From: Acinetobacter sp. N54.MGS-139
GTDB lineage: Bacteria > Pseudomonadota > Gammaproteobacteria > Burkholderiales > Burkholderiaceae_F
DNA length: 64,000 nucleotides
Direction: 5' to 3'
Assembly (NCBI GenBank): GCA_000980495.1
Contig: LARN01000006.1
Coordinates: forward strand, 51,001-115,000
The notes below the pieces were generated by a model. It had not been told where the DNA came from. It did no database searches and was given only the letters and a program-made list of their open reading frames with translations. Each line of letters begins with the position of its first letter. The first letter of the stretch is position 1. Both the position numbers and the translations under genes were made by a program. Shown one piece after another: positions 1 to 8,367 of this stretch.

Positions 1-13
1 GCCTGTTTTGGGA

Positions 14-19
14 TATAAT
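14..19 (+). promoter_or_regulatory. -10 box of the DUF1801 gene
   Basis: A perfect TATAAT lies 40 bases before the ATG at 59. Its -35 partner would fall outside the window. A start site near base 26 rules out the upstream in-frame ATG at 8 and supports the start at 59, which has a GGAGGA ribosome site at 47-52. Confidence 0.5.
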
Positions 20-58
20 GATAGTTTGCCTAAGTTTTTGGTTTTTGGAGGAAATTTA

Positions 59-889
59 ATGAGTCCTACCGCAACTACCGTAGGAGGCTATCTCAGAGAT
101 TTGCCGGCGGATAGACGTGTCGCTATGGCCCGCGTTTGCAGCATGATTCGTCGCTCTGCGCGTGGCGTCAGAGAGAGCATGCGTTACGGTTTGGCTTTCT
201 ATGAACTCCAGGGGCCGCTTTTTGCTCTTGAATCCACCGAAAAGAGAATGATTCTGTTTATCGCAGAACCTTCCGTTCTCGAAAACTATAAGTCTCTTCT
301 CACCGGTGTCCTTGAGGACAGAAGCGCCATTGAGTTCGTCGATCTTAACCGCATTCCGTTGGACAGTCTTGAGAAAATCGTCAGAGACTCTGTTGCAGCA
401 AGAAGAGAAAGACTCAAAACCGGAAAGGCTCCAACCCAGAAAGAACTCTTGGTTCTTTGGAAAATCAACGAAGAAGATGCCAAAGCGCCTCCTCCCGTCG
501 TGCGCATCCCGATGAAAGAAGAAGTCACCGAAGAAGTCGTGGTTGAAGTGGTTCCTGAAGAACCCAAAGAACCCGTTGAAATTCTTCGTGCTCCTACCTT
601 CAAGGATCCGGCAATGACGGCAAGCAGCAGACCGAAAGTCAAAAAAGCCACGGCAGAAGAAAAACCGGTAAAACGTACTCGCGCCAAAGCGTCCAAAGAC
701 GATTCTGCAGCCCCGAAAAAAACGACTGTCGGGAAAACGACCGCTAAAAAGTCGTCCGCAAAAGGAGAGTCATCCCCGGCTGAAGAGCCTAAAAGAGCAA
801 CTGTAGCAAAAAAGGCGGCTGTAAAGAAAACCGCGGTAAAGAAGGCTCCGGCCAAAAAAAACGCCGCTAAAAAAACAGCGGCTGAATAA
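59..889 (+). CDS. DUF1801-domain protein with histone H1-like Lys/Ala tail
   Basis: 276 residues. Residues 1-115 resemble the DUF1801 (YdhG-like) fold: an N-terminal helix with LPADRR, a SARGVRESMRYG segment matching the conserved AISYGMP-type motif, and a final helix with LEKIVRDSVAARRER. DUF1801 proteins have no settled function. Residues 140-185 are acidic and Pro/Val-rich (EEVVVEVVPEEP). Residues 195-276 are a low-complexity basic tail of repeated KK-T/A-A units (KKTAVKKAPAKK), like bacterial histone H1-like/AlgP tails, so nucleic-acid binding is inferred. The gene is monocistronic: a -10 box is at 14-19, the ribosome site GGAGGA precedes the ATG, and a terminator follows at 909-935. An in-frame ATG at 8 was rejected because it lies upstream of the likely transcription start. 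Confidence 0.75.
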   Translation: MSPTATTVGGYLRDLPADRRVAMARVCSMIRRSARGVRESMRYGLAFYELQGPLFALESTEKRMILFIAEPSVLENYKSLLTGVLEDRSAIEFVDLNRIPLDSLEKIVRDSVAARRERLKTGKAPTQKELLVLWKINEEDAKAPPPVVRIPMKEEVTEEVVVEVVPEEPKEPVEILRAPTFKDPAMTASSRPKVKKATAEEKPVKRTRAKASKDDSAAPKKTTVGKTTAKKSSAKGESSPAEEPKRATVAKKAAVKKTAVKKAPAKKNAAKKTAAE

Positions 890-908
890 CTGGATACATA
901 TTTTTTCC

Positions 909-935
909 ACTCCGGCTTAAGTCCGGAGTTTTTTT
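909..935 (+). terminator. Rho-independent terminator after the DUF1801 gene
   Basis: Stem ACTCCGG (909-915) pairs with CCGGAGT (923-929) around a 7-base loop and is followed by a run of T (930-935). Confidence 0.85.
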
Positions 936-1015
936 ATGGCCTTTTTAGGCAAATACATGCAAAAATACGTTTTCTCAGGCGAGAATACCCGCAAAGCTTT
1001 ACTTTTGGTGAATCA

Positions 1016-1159
1016 ATGGAACAAAAAGAGAAAAAGAAACTTTGGAAGTGGCTGGTCATTGCCGTGGCTTTCATCTTCTTTGCATTTATGGCAATTCTTC
1101 CGTTTGCCTGGGAAGACGGAGACGACGTACCGGCTCCCAATCCCACAATAGAAAATTGA
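1016..1159 (+). CDS. small single-pass membrane protein, 47 aa
   Basis: A short ORF starting at ATG 1016 with a GGTGA ribosome-site-like stretch 4 bases upstream. The product has a basic N-terminus (MEQKEKKKLWK), one strongly hydrophobic helix at about residues 12-31 (WLVIAVAFIFFAFMAILPFA) and an acidic, Pro-rich tail (WEDGDDVPAPNP). The positive-inside rule predicts the N-terminus in the cytoplasm. I do not recognise the family. It sits 104 bases upstream of cydP with no terminator between, so it could belong to the cytochrome bd transcript. Coding status rests on the helix/charge pattern and location only. Confidence 0.5.
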   Translation: MEQKEKKKLWKWLVIAVAFIFFAFMAILPFAWEDGDDVPAPNPTIEN

Positions 1160-1263
1160 TTAATACAAAAATATTCTGCTTGAAATAGTTTCGGACTTTT
1201 CTTTGGAAGAAATCTGAAACTACAATTAGTTGCGTTTAGAAACTTACGGAGTTTTCTTCTTCT

Positions 1264-1464
1264 ATGGCAGTTAAAAACTCGGACCGTTCTTCCGAACGGT
1301 TAGGGATTAAATTGGCTGTGGTCATCGGGTGCAAAATCGCCTTGATCAGCGTCATTTTTTTCCTTTTCTTCGGCCCAGAAACAAAAACGGACCAAAGTGC
1401 TGAGGCTGTCAGCGCAAGGTTTCTCAACACTCCTTCTGTCAATACCGTTCAAGGACAAAAATAA
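1264..1464 (+). CDS. cydP: cytochrome bd oxidase small subunit CydP
   Basis: 66 residues. A basic N-terminal segment ([10 protein letters not shown]) leads into one transmembrane helix, [23 protein letters not shown] (residues ~14-37), followed by a polar tail. The pattern R-L-x-x-x-(A/L)-x-V-x-x-x-K-(I/L)-A-L-x-x-x-x-x-(L/F)-F-F is that of CydP, the extra small subunit encoded just upstream of cydA in many beta- and gammaproteobacteria. The stop codon overlaps the cydA start (TAATG), so the two are translationally coupled. The ribosome site is weak (CGGAG about 12 bases upstream). Assignment rests on position plus helix pattern. Confidence 0.75.
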   Translation: MAVKNSDRSSERLGIKLAVVIGCKIALISVIFFLFFGPETKTDQSAEAVSARFLNTPSVNTVQGQK

Positions 1465-3023
1465 TGATCTCAACTGAATTAGTTGACCTGTCGCGGCTCC
1501 AGTTTGCTGCTACGGCAATGTATCACTATTTATTCGTGCCTCTCACCCTCGGACTCTCCATGCTTCTCGTGGCAATGGAGGCTTGTTACGTGGTGACAGG
1601 TAAGCAGGTTTACAAAGACATGGTGAAATTCTGGGGAAAACTCTTCGGAATTAACTTTGCTTTGGGTGTGACCACCGGTATCACCATGGAGTTCCAGTTT
1701 GGAACCAACTGGTCATACTATTCTCACTACGTGGGCGACATCTTCGGCGCCCCGCTGGCGATTGAAGGTCTCATGGCCTTCTTCCTGGAGTCCACCTTCA
1801 TCGGCCTTTTCTTCTTCGGCTGGTCTCGCCTTAAGAAGGGAACGCACCTTCTCTGCACATTCCTCATGGCTTTGGGCTCCAACCTCTCCGCTTTGTGGAT
1901 TCTGGTCGCCAACGGCTGGATGCAGAACCCGGTCGGTGCCACCTTTAATTACCAGACCATGCGAATGGAGATGACGAACTTCTTTGACGTCTTCCTCAGC
2001 CCATGGGCACAGGCCAAATTCTTCCATACCGTCTCCGCCGGTTACTGCACTGGCGCCGCGTTTGTTCTGGCGATTTCTGCCTGGTACATGCTCAAGGGCC
2101 GCGATATGGATTTTGCTAAGCGCAGCTTCCGCATCGCCGCTGTCTTCGGCCTGGTCGCCGCCATCTTCACCGCTCAGCAGGGCGATGAATCCGGTTACCT
2201 CGTCGCTCAGGATCAGCCGGCAAAAATCGCTGCAATGGAAGGTCTTTGGGAAACCGAACCTGCACCTGCCTCCATGGCTCTCGTTGCGTTTGCCGACCCC
2301 GAGCTTAAGAAGAACACCTTCGAAATCACCATTCCCTGGCTCGCCGGCATCCTGTCAACTCGCTCCTTAGACAAGCAGATCCCCGGTCTGAATCAGATTA
2401 TTGCCGAAAACAAAGAACGCATCACTCAGGGTGTGGTCGCTGTTAAGGCTTTGGAACAGCTCCGTAAGAATCCCAACGATGCTCAGGCTAAGGCCACGTT
2501 CGAAGAACACAAGAAAGATCTCGGTTTCGGTTTGCTGACCAAAAAGTATCAGCCCGACACCGATAAAGTCACGGAGGCACAGATTCAGCAAGCTGCAAAT
2601 GACTCTATCCCCTACTCCATCAATTCCATGTTCTACGCTTTCCGTATCATGGCCGGAGCCGGTGTCGCCCTTCTGCTGATCTTCGGACTTTCCGTTTACT
2701 ACTCTCTGCGCAGAGTAGCTGCAGAAAAACGTCTTTGGCTCAAACTCGTGCTCTTTGCAGTTCCGCTCCCCTGGATCGCCTGTGAAGCCGGTTGGTTTGT
2801 TGCCGAATACGGCCGTCAGCCTTGGACCATTTGGGAAATCCTCCCGACCCACCTCTCCGTCTCCTCTCTGTCTGTCGGTTCGTTGTGGGGCTCTTTAGGC
2901 GCCTTGGTATTCCTCTACACCGGCCTGTTGATTGTGGAAGCCTGGCTCATGGTGCGCTTCGCAAAGATCGGTCCCAGCTCTTTAGGAACCGGTGCCTATC
3001 ACCACGAACAAGCTGCTAAGTAA
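1464..3023 (+). CDS. cydA: cytochrome bd ubiquinol/menaquinol oxidase subunit I
   Basis: 519 residues, close to the E. coli protein (522). CydA carries the quinol site and hemes b558, b595 and d, and with CydB reduces O2 to water at the inner membrane at high affinity. Visible features are the N-terminal [19 protein letters not shown] helix with the conserved heme-ligand His21, the [19 protein letters not shown] loop, a long periplasmic Q-loop region (~residues 250-385) of the E. coli long-loop type, and the GRQPW motif ([17 protein letters not shown]) near residue 453. It begins within the cydP stop codon and is followed at once by cydB. Confidence 0.97.
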   Translation: MISTELVDLSRLQFAATAMYHYLFVPLTLGLSMLLVAMEACYVVTGKQVYKDMVKFWGKLFGINFALGVTTGITMEFQFGTNWSYYSHYVGDIFGAPLAIEGLMAFFLESTFIGLFFFGWSRLKKGTHLLCTFLMALGSNLSALWILVANGWMQNPVGATFNYQTMRMEMTNFFDVFLSPWAQAKFFHTVSAGYCTGAAFVLAISAWYMLKGRDMDFAKRSFRIAAVFGLVAAIFTAQQGDESGYLVAQDQPAKIAAMEGLWETEPAPASMALVAFADPELKKNTFEITIPWLAGILSTRSLDKQIPGLNQIIAENKERITQGVVAVKALEQLRKNPNDAQAKATFEEHKKDLGFGLLTKKYQPDTDKVTEAQIQQAANDSIPYSINSMFYAFRIMAGAGVALLLIFGLSVYYSLRRVAAEKRLWLKLVLFAVPLPWIACEAGWFVAEYGRQPWTIWEILPTHLSVSSLSVGSLWGSLGALVFLYTGLLIVEAWLMVRFAKIGPSSLGTGAYHHEQAAK

Positions 3024-3035
3024 AGGACAGTGACT

Positions 3036-4178
3036 ATGTTTATCGATTACGAAATACTTAAACTCATCTGGTGGCTGTTCATCGGTGTTCTGTTAGCCGG
3101 TTTCGCCGTCATGGACGGTCAGGATATGGGCGTCGGAACGCTTCTGCCTTTCATCGGTAAGAACGACGACGAACGCCGTGTCATGATCAATTCTGTCGCT
3201 CCTCATTGGGACGGCAACCAGGTTTGGTTCATCACCGGCGGCGGTGCCATCTTTGCCGCTTGGCCTTTGATCTACGCAACAGCCTTCTCCGGTTTCTACT
3301 GGGCCATGCTGCTGGTACTGTTTGCACTCTTCTTCCGTCCGGTCGGCTTCGACTACAGAAGCAAGATTGCCAATAAGACTTGGAGAAACTCCTGGGACTG
3401 GCTCCTCTTCGTCGGCAGCTTTGTTCCGCCGGTTGTCTGCGGTGTTGCATTCGGTAATTTGCTCGAAGGCGTACCGTTCCACTTCGACGATCATCTGAGA
3501 AGTTTCTATACCGGTTCCTTCTGGGCCCTTCTCAATCCGTTTGCCATTCTCTGCGGTTTGGTCTCTATCGCTATGATCGTGACCCAGGGCGCAAACTACT
3601 TGGTACTGAGATCCGAAGGCGTACTGCAGCAGAGAGCTAAAGCTTGCGGACAAGTCGCTTCCTTAGTGTTCATTGCTTTGTTCCTGATTGCGGGCGTTTG
3701 GGTCTACACGGGAATTGACGGCTTCGTGATCACTTCTGCGGTGGACCCCAACATGCTCCCGAATCCGCTGAACAAGACGGTGGAAGTCCAAGCCGGTGCC
3801 TGGTTTAAGAACTTCACCGACTATCCCGTCCTCTGGGCTTTCCCTGCACTTGCTGTCGTAGGCGCTTTGGTGTCCTTCTTCAGCGTCAGCAAGCTTAAGG
3901 CCGGTGTCGCTATCGTCTTCTCTTCGTTAGCTGAAATCGGAACTGTCTTCACACCGCTCGTTGCGATGTTCCCGTTCCTGATGCCGTCCTCTTCGAACCC
4001 GATCTCTTCTTTGACGGTTTGGGACTGCACAAGCTCTCAGCTCACGCTTTTCACCATGCTGATCGTTACCTTGATTTTCCTGCCGCTGGTTCTCATCTAT
4101 ACCGGCTGGGCCTATAAAGTGATGAGCGGAAAACTGACGAATAAGATGATTCAGGAAAACTCGAAGAATCTTTATTAA
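3036..4178 (+). CDS. cydB: cytochrome bd oxidase subunit II
   Basis: 380 residues (E. coli CydB 379). The CydB signature is clear: GFAVMDGQDMGVGTLLPF in the first helix, then APHWDGNQVWFITGGGAIFAAWP near residue 60. Several further hydrophobic helices follow. An in-frame GTG at 3030 would add MT, but AAGGA at 3022-3026 is ideally spaced for the ATG at 3036 and too close to the GTG, so I chose the ATG. It forms the heterodimer with CydA and follows it after 12 bases. Confidence 0.97.
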   Translation: MFIDYEILKLIWWLFIGVLLAGFAVMDGQDMGVGTLLPFIGKNDDERRVMINSVAPHWDGNQVWFITGGGAIFAAWPLIYATAFSGFYWAMLLVLFALFFRPVGFDYRSKIANKTWRNSWDWLLFVGSFVPPVVCGVAFGNLLEGVPFHFDDHLRSFYTGSFWALLNPFAILCGLVSIAMIVTQGANYLVLRSEGVLQQRAKACGQVASLVFIALFLIAGVWVYTGIDGFVITSAVDPNMLPNPLNKTVEVQAGAWFKNFTDYPVLWAFPALAVVGALVSFFSVSKLKAGVAIVFSSLAEIGTVFTPLVAMFPFLMPSSSNPISSLTVWDCTSSQLTLFTMLIVTLIFLPLVLIYTGWAYKVMSGKLTNKMIQENSKNLY

Positions 4179-4225
4179 TCCCACAAAACTATGCTGCCCG
4201 TGTAAACGGGCGGCCGGAGTAAGCA

Positions 4226-4330
4226 ATGACATATTTAACTTGGATCTGTGCAGTTCTCTTCATGATCTGCCTTTCTGCCCTGGCTACTCTCGGATTCGAT
4301 TTCCCGAAACAGTCCGATCAAGAGAAATAG
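4226..4330 (+). CDS. cydX: cytochrome bd oxidase accessory subunit CydX (YbgT type)
   Basis: 34 residues. The ORF has a GGAG ribosome site at 4215-4218 and encodes one helix (YLTWICAVLFMICLSALATLG) plus a short acidic/polar tail (FDFPKQSDQEK). CydX stabilises the d-heme site of cytochrome bd and normally lies directly after cydB, as here (47 bases). The residue match to E. coli CydX is limited, but length, topology and position are diagnostic. Confidence 0.85.
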   Translation: MTYLTWICAVLFMICLSALATLGFDFPKQSDQEK

Positions 4331-4336
4331 AAGCGC

Positions 4337-4591
4337 ATGAGGATTCTTTCTTTCCTGATTGCCTTGTCGGTAGCCGCCTTTGTGATTATTTATCCCCGGG
4401 CCATCGCTTCTGATATGACCTCCGTACCGCACGGCTGGCTGGTTCTTCTCCTTTTAGGAATGAGCTTCTGCTTTGTCTACGGAGTAGGCTTCAAAGCCAA
4501 AAATCGATTCTTGGCCTTCTTATTTTCTCCGTTGGTCGCATGGACCTGTGTCGGAGTGGCGAGTTTCATGATTTTTTTCAGGCACCCGTAA
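4337..4591 (+). CDS. ybgE: cyd operon protein YbgE
   Basis: 84 residues with about three hydrophobic segments (residues 3-24, 34-50, 61-80). The stretch VYGVGFKAKNRFLAFLFSPLVAW matches the family signature HGVGFRP...F.PL of YbgE, a membrane protein of unknown exact role encoded at the end of cyd operons. It begins 6 bases after the cydX stop and is followed by the terminator at 4612-4643, closing the operon. Confidence 0.8.
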   Translation: MRILSFLIALSVAAFVIIYPRAIASDMTSVPHGWLVLLLLGMSFCFVYGVGFKAKNRFLAFLFSPLVAWTCVGVASFMIFFRHP

Positions 4592-4611
4592 CCTGACAGT
4601 TTCTGTCTTAA

Positions 4612-4643
4612 AAAGCCTCTTGGTCCGTCGGCCTCGAGGCTTT
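4612..4643. terminator. bidirectional terminator between ybgE and the AEC carrier gene
   Basis: AAAGCCTC (4612-4619) pairs with GAGGCTTT (4636-4643) around a 16-base loop. The rightward tail is CTTT and the leftward tail is T5, so it can serve both convergent units. Confidence 0.65.
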
Positions 4644-4651
4644 CTTTGTGT

Positions 4652-5590
4652 TTAAAGAAAATTGAAAAGAGAAGTCATAAGTGGCACCGTGAGCATCGAA
4701 AGACAAGTCGTGAGCAGTAAAGCGTTGGCAACCGGACCTTCAATCACTTCAAATTCCTGCGCCATGATATAAACGTTTACCCCGACGGGAAGGCTCGCTA
4801 AAAGGCAGGCAGCCTGTCGCTCAATGCCGGTAATTCCGAATAAAAAACACAGAATGAATACCGTTGCCGGCTGTATGAAGAGCTTCAGAAAGATGGAGGC
4901 TCCGGTTAAACGTACATGTGAAGAGAGCTTATAGCGGCTTAGTCCCGTTCCGACGGAGAACAGGGCAACCGGAGTTGCAGAAGCAGAAAGAAGAGTCAGG
5001 CTCTTTTCAAAAGGCTCGGGAAGACCGATGTCTGCCCATGAACTCAAAAGTCCGAGCAGGATTCCGATAATCACCGGATTCTTGATCGTTCTCCAAAGCC
5101 CTTCGAAACAGGTGCCCCAAACAGACGCCTCTCGGCTTCGGGAGAGCTCCACACCTACGGTGACAGAGACCCAGAGTAAAAATACATTCAGGGAAACAAT
5201 GAAAGCGATGGACGGGACGCAATTTTCGCCGAGCAGGGAAATGGCAAGCGGAATACCGAGCTGAACATTGTTGGAGAAGATCGCGCTCATCCCGAAAACG
5301 GTGCTTTCGTCACCTCGCAAATGAAAACTTTTTCGGCCGATAAAAAAGGTGAGCAGAAAAACCAGAGCGCACGAGCCGAAGTAAGCCAATCCGATGCTCC
5401 AATTCGGAGGCGGCAGATTCGATGCTCCGCGGATGGTTTGGAAAAGCAGGCAGGGAATAGCAATGTTGAAAGCGAACTTGGCCAGTCCCTTGCCGACATT
5501 AAAGTCGATAAGGCTGACTTTCGCGGAAAAGGATCCGAGTCCGACGAGAAAAAATAACGGAAAAGCGAGCAAAAAATTCTGAAGAATCAT
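4652..5590 (-). CDS. AEC family transporter (auxin efflux carrier/malonate-type permease)
   Basis: 312 residues with about ten hydrophobic helices arranged as two inverted halves, as in the AEC/Mem_trans family (PF03547). Recognisable parts are the N-terminal LGSFSAKVSLIDFNVGKGLAKFAFNIAIPCLLF, the NNVQLGIPLAISLLG motif with its conserved Asn and Gly-Pro region, and the C-terminal SLPVGVNVYIMAQEF. Family members export or import small organic acids; the substrate here is not predictable. The AGAGGA ribosome site abuts the ATG with no spacer, so the start is uncertain. It lies downstream of the DUF4870-like gene on the same strand after 90 bases. Confidence 0.85.
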   Translation of the reverse strand: MILQNFLLAFPLFFLVGLGSFSAKVSLIDFNVGKGLAKFAFNIAIPCLLFQTIRGASNLPPPNWSIGLAYFGSCALVFLLTFFIGRKSFHLRGDESTVFGMSAIFSNNVQLGIPLAISLLGENCVPSIAFIVSLNVFLLWVSVTVGVELSRSREASVWGTCFEGLWRTIKNPVIIGILLGLLSSWADIGLPEPFEKSLTLLSASATPVALFSVGTGLSRYKLSSHVRLTGASIFLKLFIQPATVFILCFLFGITGIERQAACLLASLPVGVNVYIMAQEFEVIEGPVANALLLTTCLSMLTVPLMTSLFNFL

Positions 5591-5680
5591 TCCTCTGCAC
5601 CTTGTGCGGCAAAGCCTCGGAAGATCGGGGCCGATCAGAGGAAATTCTATTGAACAGTTTGTCTCGCTTTCAATTCAGGA

Positions 5681-6115
5681 TTACATGGGCATCGGACGGC
5701 CGTCAGACAATCTCATCCAGCCGTAAACAATTCGGTAGCACACCCAAATGCCGAGTACAACAAAACCCACAATCCAAATAACGAAGCCGATAAGGAATAC
5801 GGCAAGCGCTAGTCCGAGAATCCAGACAATGACGATCCACAGCAGCGCATACCAAAAGGTGCGAATCTGCCAGGAGAAATGACTGTCTAAGTAGGTTCCT
5901 CGCACGTCGCTGCGCTCAACGTAGTTGATGATGACGGCAATAATGGAAGGCCATCCGAAGACAAAGGCCGTAGCAATAGAAGCGCCGGTAAAGACTCCGA
6001 TCAAAATGGATAGTGCATGCAGTGCATAAACCACGCGAGTAACCGTCACTAAACTCGGGGGAACAGGAGCCCTCGGAACCCCGTTCTCATCCGTTACAAT
6101 CGGATAATCGTTCAT
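5681..6115 (-). CDS. DUF4870-like small membrane protein
   Basis: 144 residues with four hydrophobic helices (about residues 23-44, 48-64, 83-101 and 104-128). The central YVERSDVRGTYLDSHFSWQIRTFWYALLW is the amphipathic loop typical of DUF4870/TM2-like proteins, whose function is unknown. An ATG 12 bases upstream is in frame, but it coincides with the ribosome site GGAGG, which is spaced 5 bases from the ATG at 6115; the shorter start is preferred. It is divergent from the two-component genes with 137 bases between, a likely shared regulatory region. Confidence 0.75.
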   Translation of the reverse strand: MNDYPIVTDENGVPRAPVPPSLVTVTRVVYALHALSILIGVFTGASIATAFVFGWPSIIAVIINYVERSDVRGTYLDSHFSWQIRTFWYALLWIVIVWILGLALAVFLIGFVIWIVGFVVLGIWVCYRIVYGWMRLSDGRPMPM

Positions 6116-6252
6116 ATGCGCCTCCATCCTTTATGGCGTATCGTAATAGCTGATAATCTTTTACACCAACTATAGCGGGATAGTCTCGGTACTTGTGCTT
6201 TTTGAGTTCTCGAGAATGAAACACTGTGCAAATTTTGGTATCGGAGAATAAG

Positions 6253-6909
6253 ATGAGAATTCTGTTAGTAGAAGACGACGAAATGATCGGAGAAGCCGTT
6301 GCTGACGGTCTTAAAGGAGAGGGGTATGCCGTCGACTGGGTGAAAGACGGAAACTCTGCGATTATTGCCCTGGATACCACCCCGTTTTCTTTGGTCATTC
6401 TTGACCTCGGACTGCCGGGCAAGGACGGACTCGCTGTATTAAAAGAAATTCGTTTCCGCAAAAACCATACGCCGGTTTTGGTCACAACCGCCCGCGATAC
6501 CGTAAACGACCGCATTGAAGGATTAGATGCCGGTGCCGACGATTACCTTATCAAGCCTTATGACTTGGATGAGCTGAGTGCACGAATCCGTGCACTTCTG
6601 CGCCGCTCGGCCGGTAGAAGCGATCCGATCATCCGCAGAGGACGCCTCACCATTAATCCCTCGACACGCGAAGTGCTGTTTAACGGAGAATCCGTGCTCT
6701 TGTCGAGCAAGGAATATGCACTTTTATTTGCACTGGCCGAACGCCCGGGAATCGTATTGTCCAGAGCCCAGCTGGAAGAAAAGCTCTATAACTACGAATC
6801 CTTGATCGGCTCCAACGCGATTGAAGTTCACATTCATCACCTTCGTAAGAAACTCAGCGAAGACAGCATTAAGACCGTTCGCGGAGTGGGTTACGTTCTC
6901 GAAACCTAA
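6253..6909 (+). CDS. OmpR-family response regulator
   Basis: 218 residues. The receiver domain (1-115) has the acidic pair in VEDDE, phospho-acceptor Asp51 (VILDLGLPGKDG), Thr in VTTARD and Lys in LIKPYDLDEL. The winged-helix DNA-binding domain (~123-218) contains LSSKEYALLFALAERPG and EVHIHHLRKKL. It is closest in style to QseB/PmrA/TctD regulators. An ATG 27 bases upstream is in frame, but GGAGA at 6242-6246 is placed for the ATG at 6253. The stop codon overlaps the kinase start (TAATG), so the pair is translationally coupled. Confidence 0.93.
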   Translation: MRILLVEDDEMIGEAVADGLKGEGYAVDWVKDGNSAIIALDTTPFSLVILDLGLPGKDGLAVLKEIRFRKNHTPVLVTTARDTVNDRIEGLDAGADDYLIKPYDLDELSARIRALLRRSAGRSDPIIRRGRLTINPSTREVLFNGESVLLSSKEYALLFALAERPGIVLSRAQLEEKLYNYESLIGSNAIEVHIHHLRKKLSEDSIKTVRGVGYVLET

Positions 6910-8261
6910 TGTACTCAATTAAGACCCGGCTCCTCGTTGCTTTAAGCATCGTACTGGCTCTGACAACCATAGCCACGGGAGTCGCTATGTATTATTCGGT
7001 CCAGCGGGAGGTCGACCGCCTGCTGGATGATTCTTTGCGCGAGGTCGCCCTTTCTTTTGACAACATTCGCTCTCAGGATGTCGTACAGCTCAAGCGCCGC
7101 TTCGGGAACCGCGAGCAAGGTGTTGTCGTGCAAATTTATGATCCGATCAGCGGAACCGTTGCCTTGTCCAGACGGATGGAATCCCTGCCGGTAATGGACC
7201 GAGTGGGCTTTTCTGACTTCCAGCTCGACGGCAAGACTTGGCGTGCCTATACGTTCTTAAATCCGTACGGACAAATTGTTGAGGCAGCTCAGCCGAGGTT
7301 CATTCGAAGCGAAATCGCGTTTCAAACGGCTAAGCCGGTGCTCCTCCCGCTTTTCGTCATGATCCTGCTGGTAGGACTTGTGGTTTGGGTCATTATCGGA
7401 CAGGGCTTTCATGCGCTTAACAAAACGACGGGAGCCATTGCCAGAAGATCTCCGACTTCTCTGCAGCCTTTGTCCATGAAGGGCATGCCGCGTGAAATCG
7501 TACCTTTGGTAAACGCCTTAAACGACCTTTTAGGTCAGCTCGGAGAAAGCATCAAGGCTCAGCAGCGCTTTGCCTCTGATGCAGCCCATGAACTTCGGAC
7601 GCCTCTGACTGCGCTCACGCTCCAAATTCAGCTCGCCGAAAGGGCAAAGACGGACGAGGCGAGGGCAAAAGCCTTCGGACGATTAAAAGACGGCGTTAGA
7701 CGTGCAACTCGACTCGTGACTCAGCTCCTCACCATGGCGCGTCTTGACCCGGATAATCGCTCCCGGCCTTTCCTTCCCGTGGACATGACGCAGCTGGCTC
7801 GATCGGTTGCCGAAGATCTCAGTCCTATCGCCGAGCAGAAGCATATTCATTTATGGGCCGTATCCGAGACACCGACGGTCGTGGTTGCCAACGAAGATGC
7901 ACTTCGGCTGCTGATGACGAACCTGTGCGATAACGCGCTTCGGTACACACCTGAAGGCGGAGAAATACGAATTGAGACCTTGGTCAGGGATACCGAGGCT
8001 TCCATTCGTGTCTGCGATAACGGTCCCGGCATCCCGGAAGCCGAGCGCGAAAGAATCTTTGAACGTTTCTACCGAGCGGAAGGAACGAAAACAATTCCGG
8101 GCACCGGCCTGGGGCTCGCAATCGTGCGCCGCGTCGCAGAGCTGCACGGAGGCAAGCCGTCTATTTCCGAGGGTATCGAAGGAAAGGGCGTCTGCTTTAG
8201 CATCGACTTTCCGATCTGCAAGGCAGCGGTTGAAAATCAGTCCTCTGCCGAAGATGAATAG
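6909..8261 (+). CDS. sensor histidine kinase, partner of the upstream regulator
   Basis: 450 residues. TM1 is at ~8-28, a periplasmic sensor segment of ~115 residues follows, and TM2 is at ~143-163. Then come a HAMP-like linker, the dimerisation domain with phospho-acceptor His227 in DAAHELRTPLTAL, and the ATPase domain with N box NLCDNALRYTPEGG, G1 box CDNGPGIP, F box RIFERFYR and G2 box GTGLGLAI. The organisation resembles QseC/TctE kinases. The signal is unknown. The htrA-like gene downstream after 106 bases suggests, but does not prove, an envelope-stress link. Confidence 0.93.
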   Translation: MYSIKTRLLVALSIVLALTTIATGVAMYYSVQREVDRLLDDSLREVALSFDNIRSQDVVQLKRRFGNREQGVVVQIYDPISGTVALSRRMESLPVMDRVGFSDFQLDGKTWRAYTFLNPYGQIVEAAQPRFIRSEIAFQTAKPVLLPLFVMILLVGLVVWVIIGQGFHALNKTTGAIARRSPTSLQPLSMKGMPREIVPLVNALNDLLGQLGESIKAQQRFASDAAHELRTPLTALTLQIQLAERAKTDEARAKAFGRLKDGVRRATRLVTQLLTMARLDPDNRSRPFLPVDMTQLARSVAEDLSPIAEQKHIHLWAVSETPTVVVANEDALRLLMTNLCDNALRYTPEGGEIRIETLVRDTEASIRVCDNGPGIPEAERERIFERFYRAEGTKTIPGTGLGLAIVRRVAELHGGKPSISEGIEGKGVCFSIDFPICKAAVENQSSAEDE

Positions 8262-8367
8262 GAGACATACTTTTTTACCTTAGCTCTTTGAAGATTAAGG
8301 CTTAATTAAGTCCAAAATTTAATATAGAAAGCAATCTTTCCGCTCATTTCTTAGGAGAAAAGGAAGC

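Noticed and set aside
286..855. Long ORF on the minus strand opposite the DUF1801 gene
   Set aside because: It is a shadow of the Lys/Ala-rich tail in another frame, giving low-complexity Phe/Val/Ala/Ser protein, with no ribosome site or promoter.
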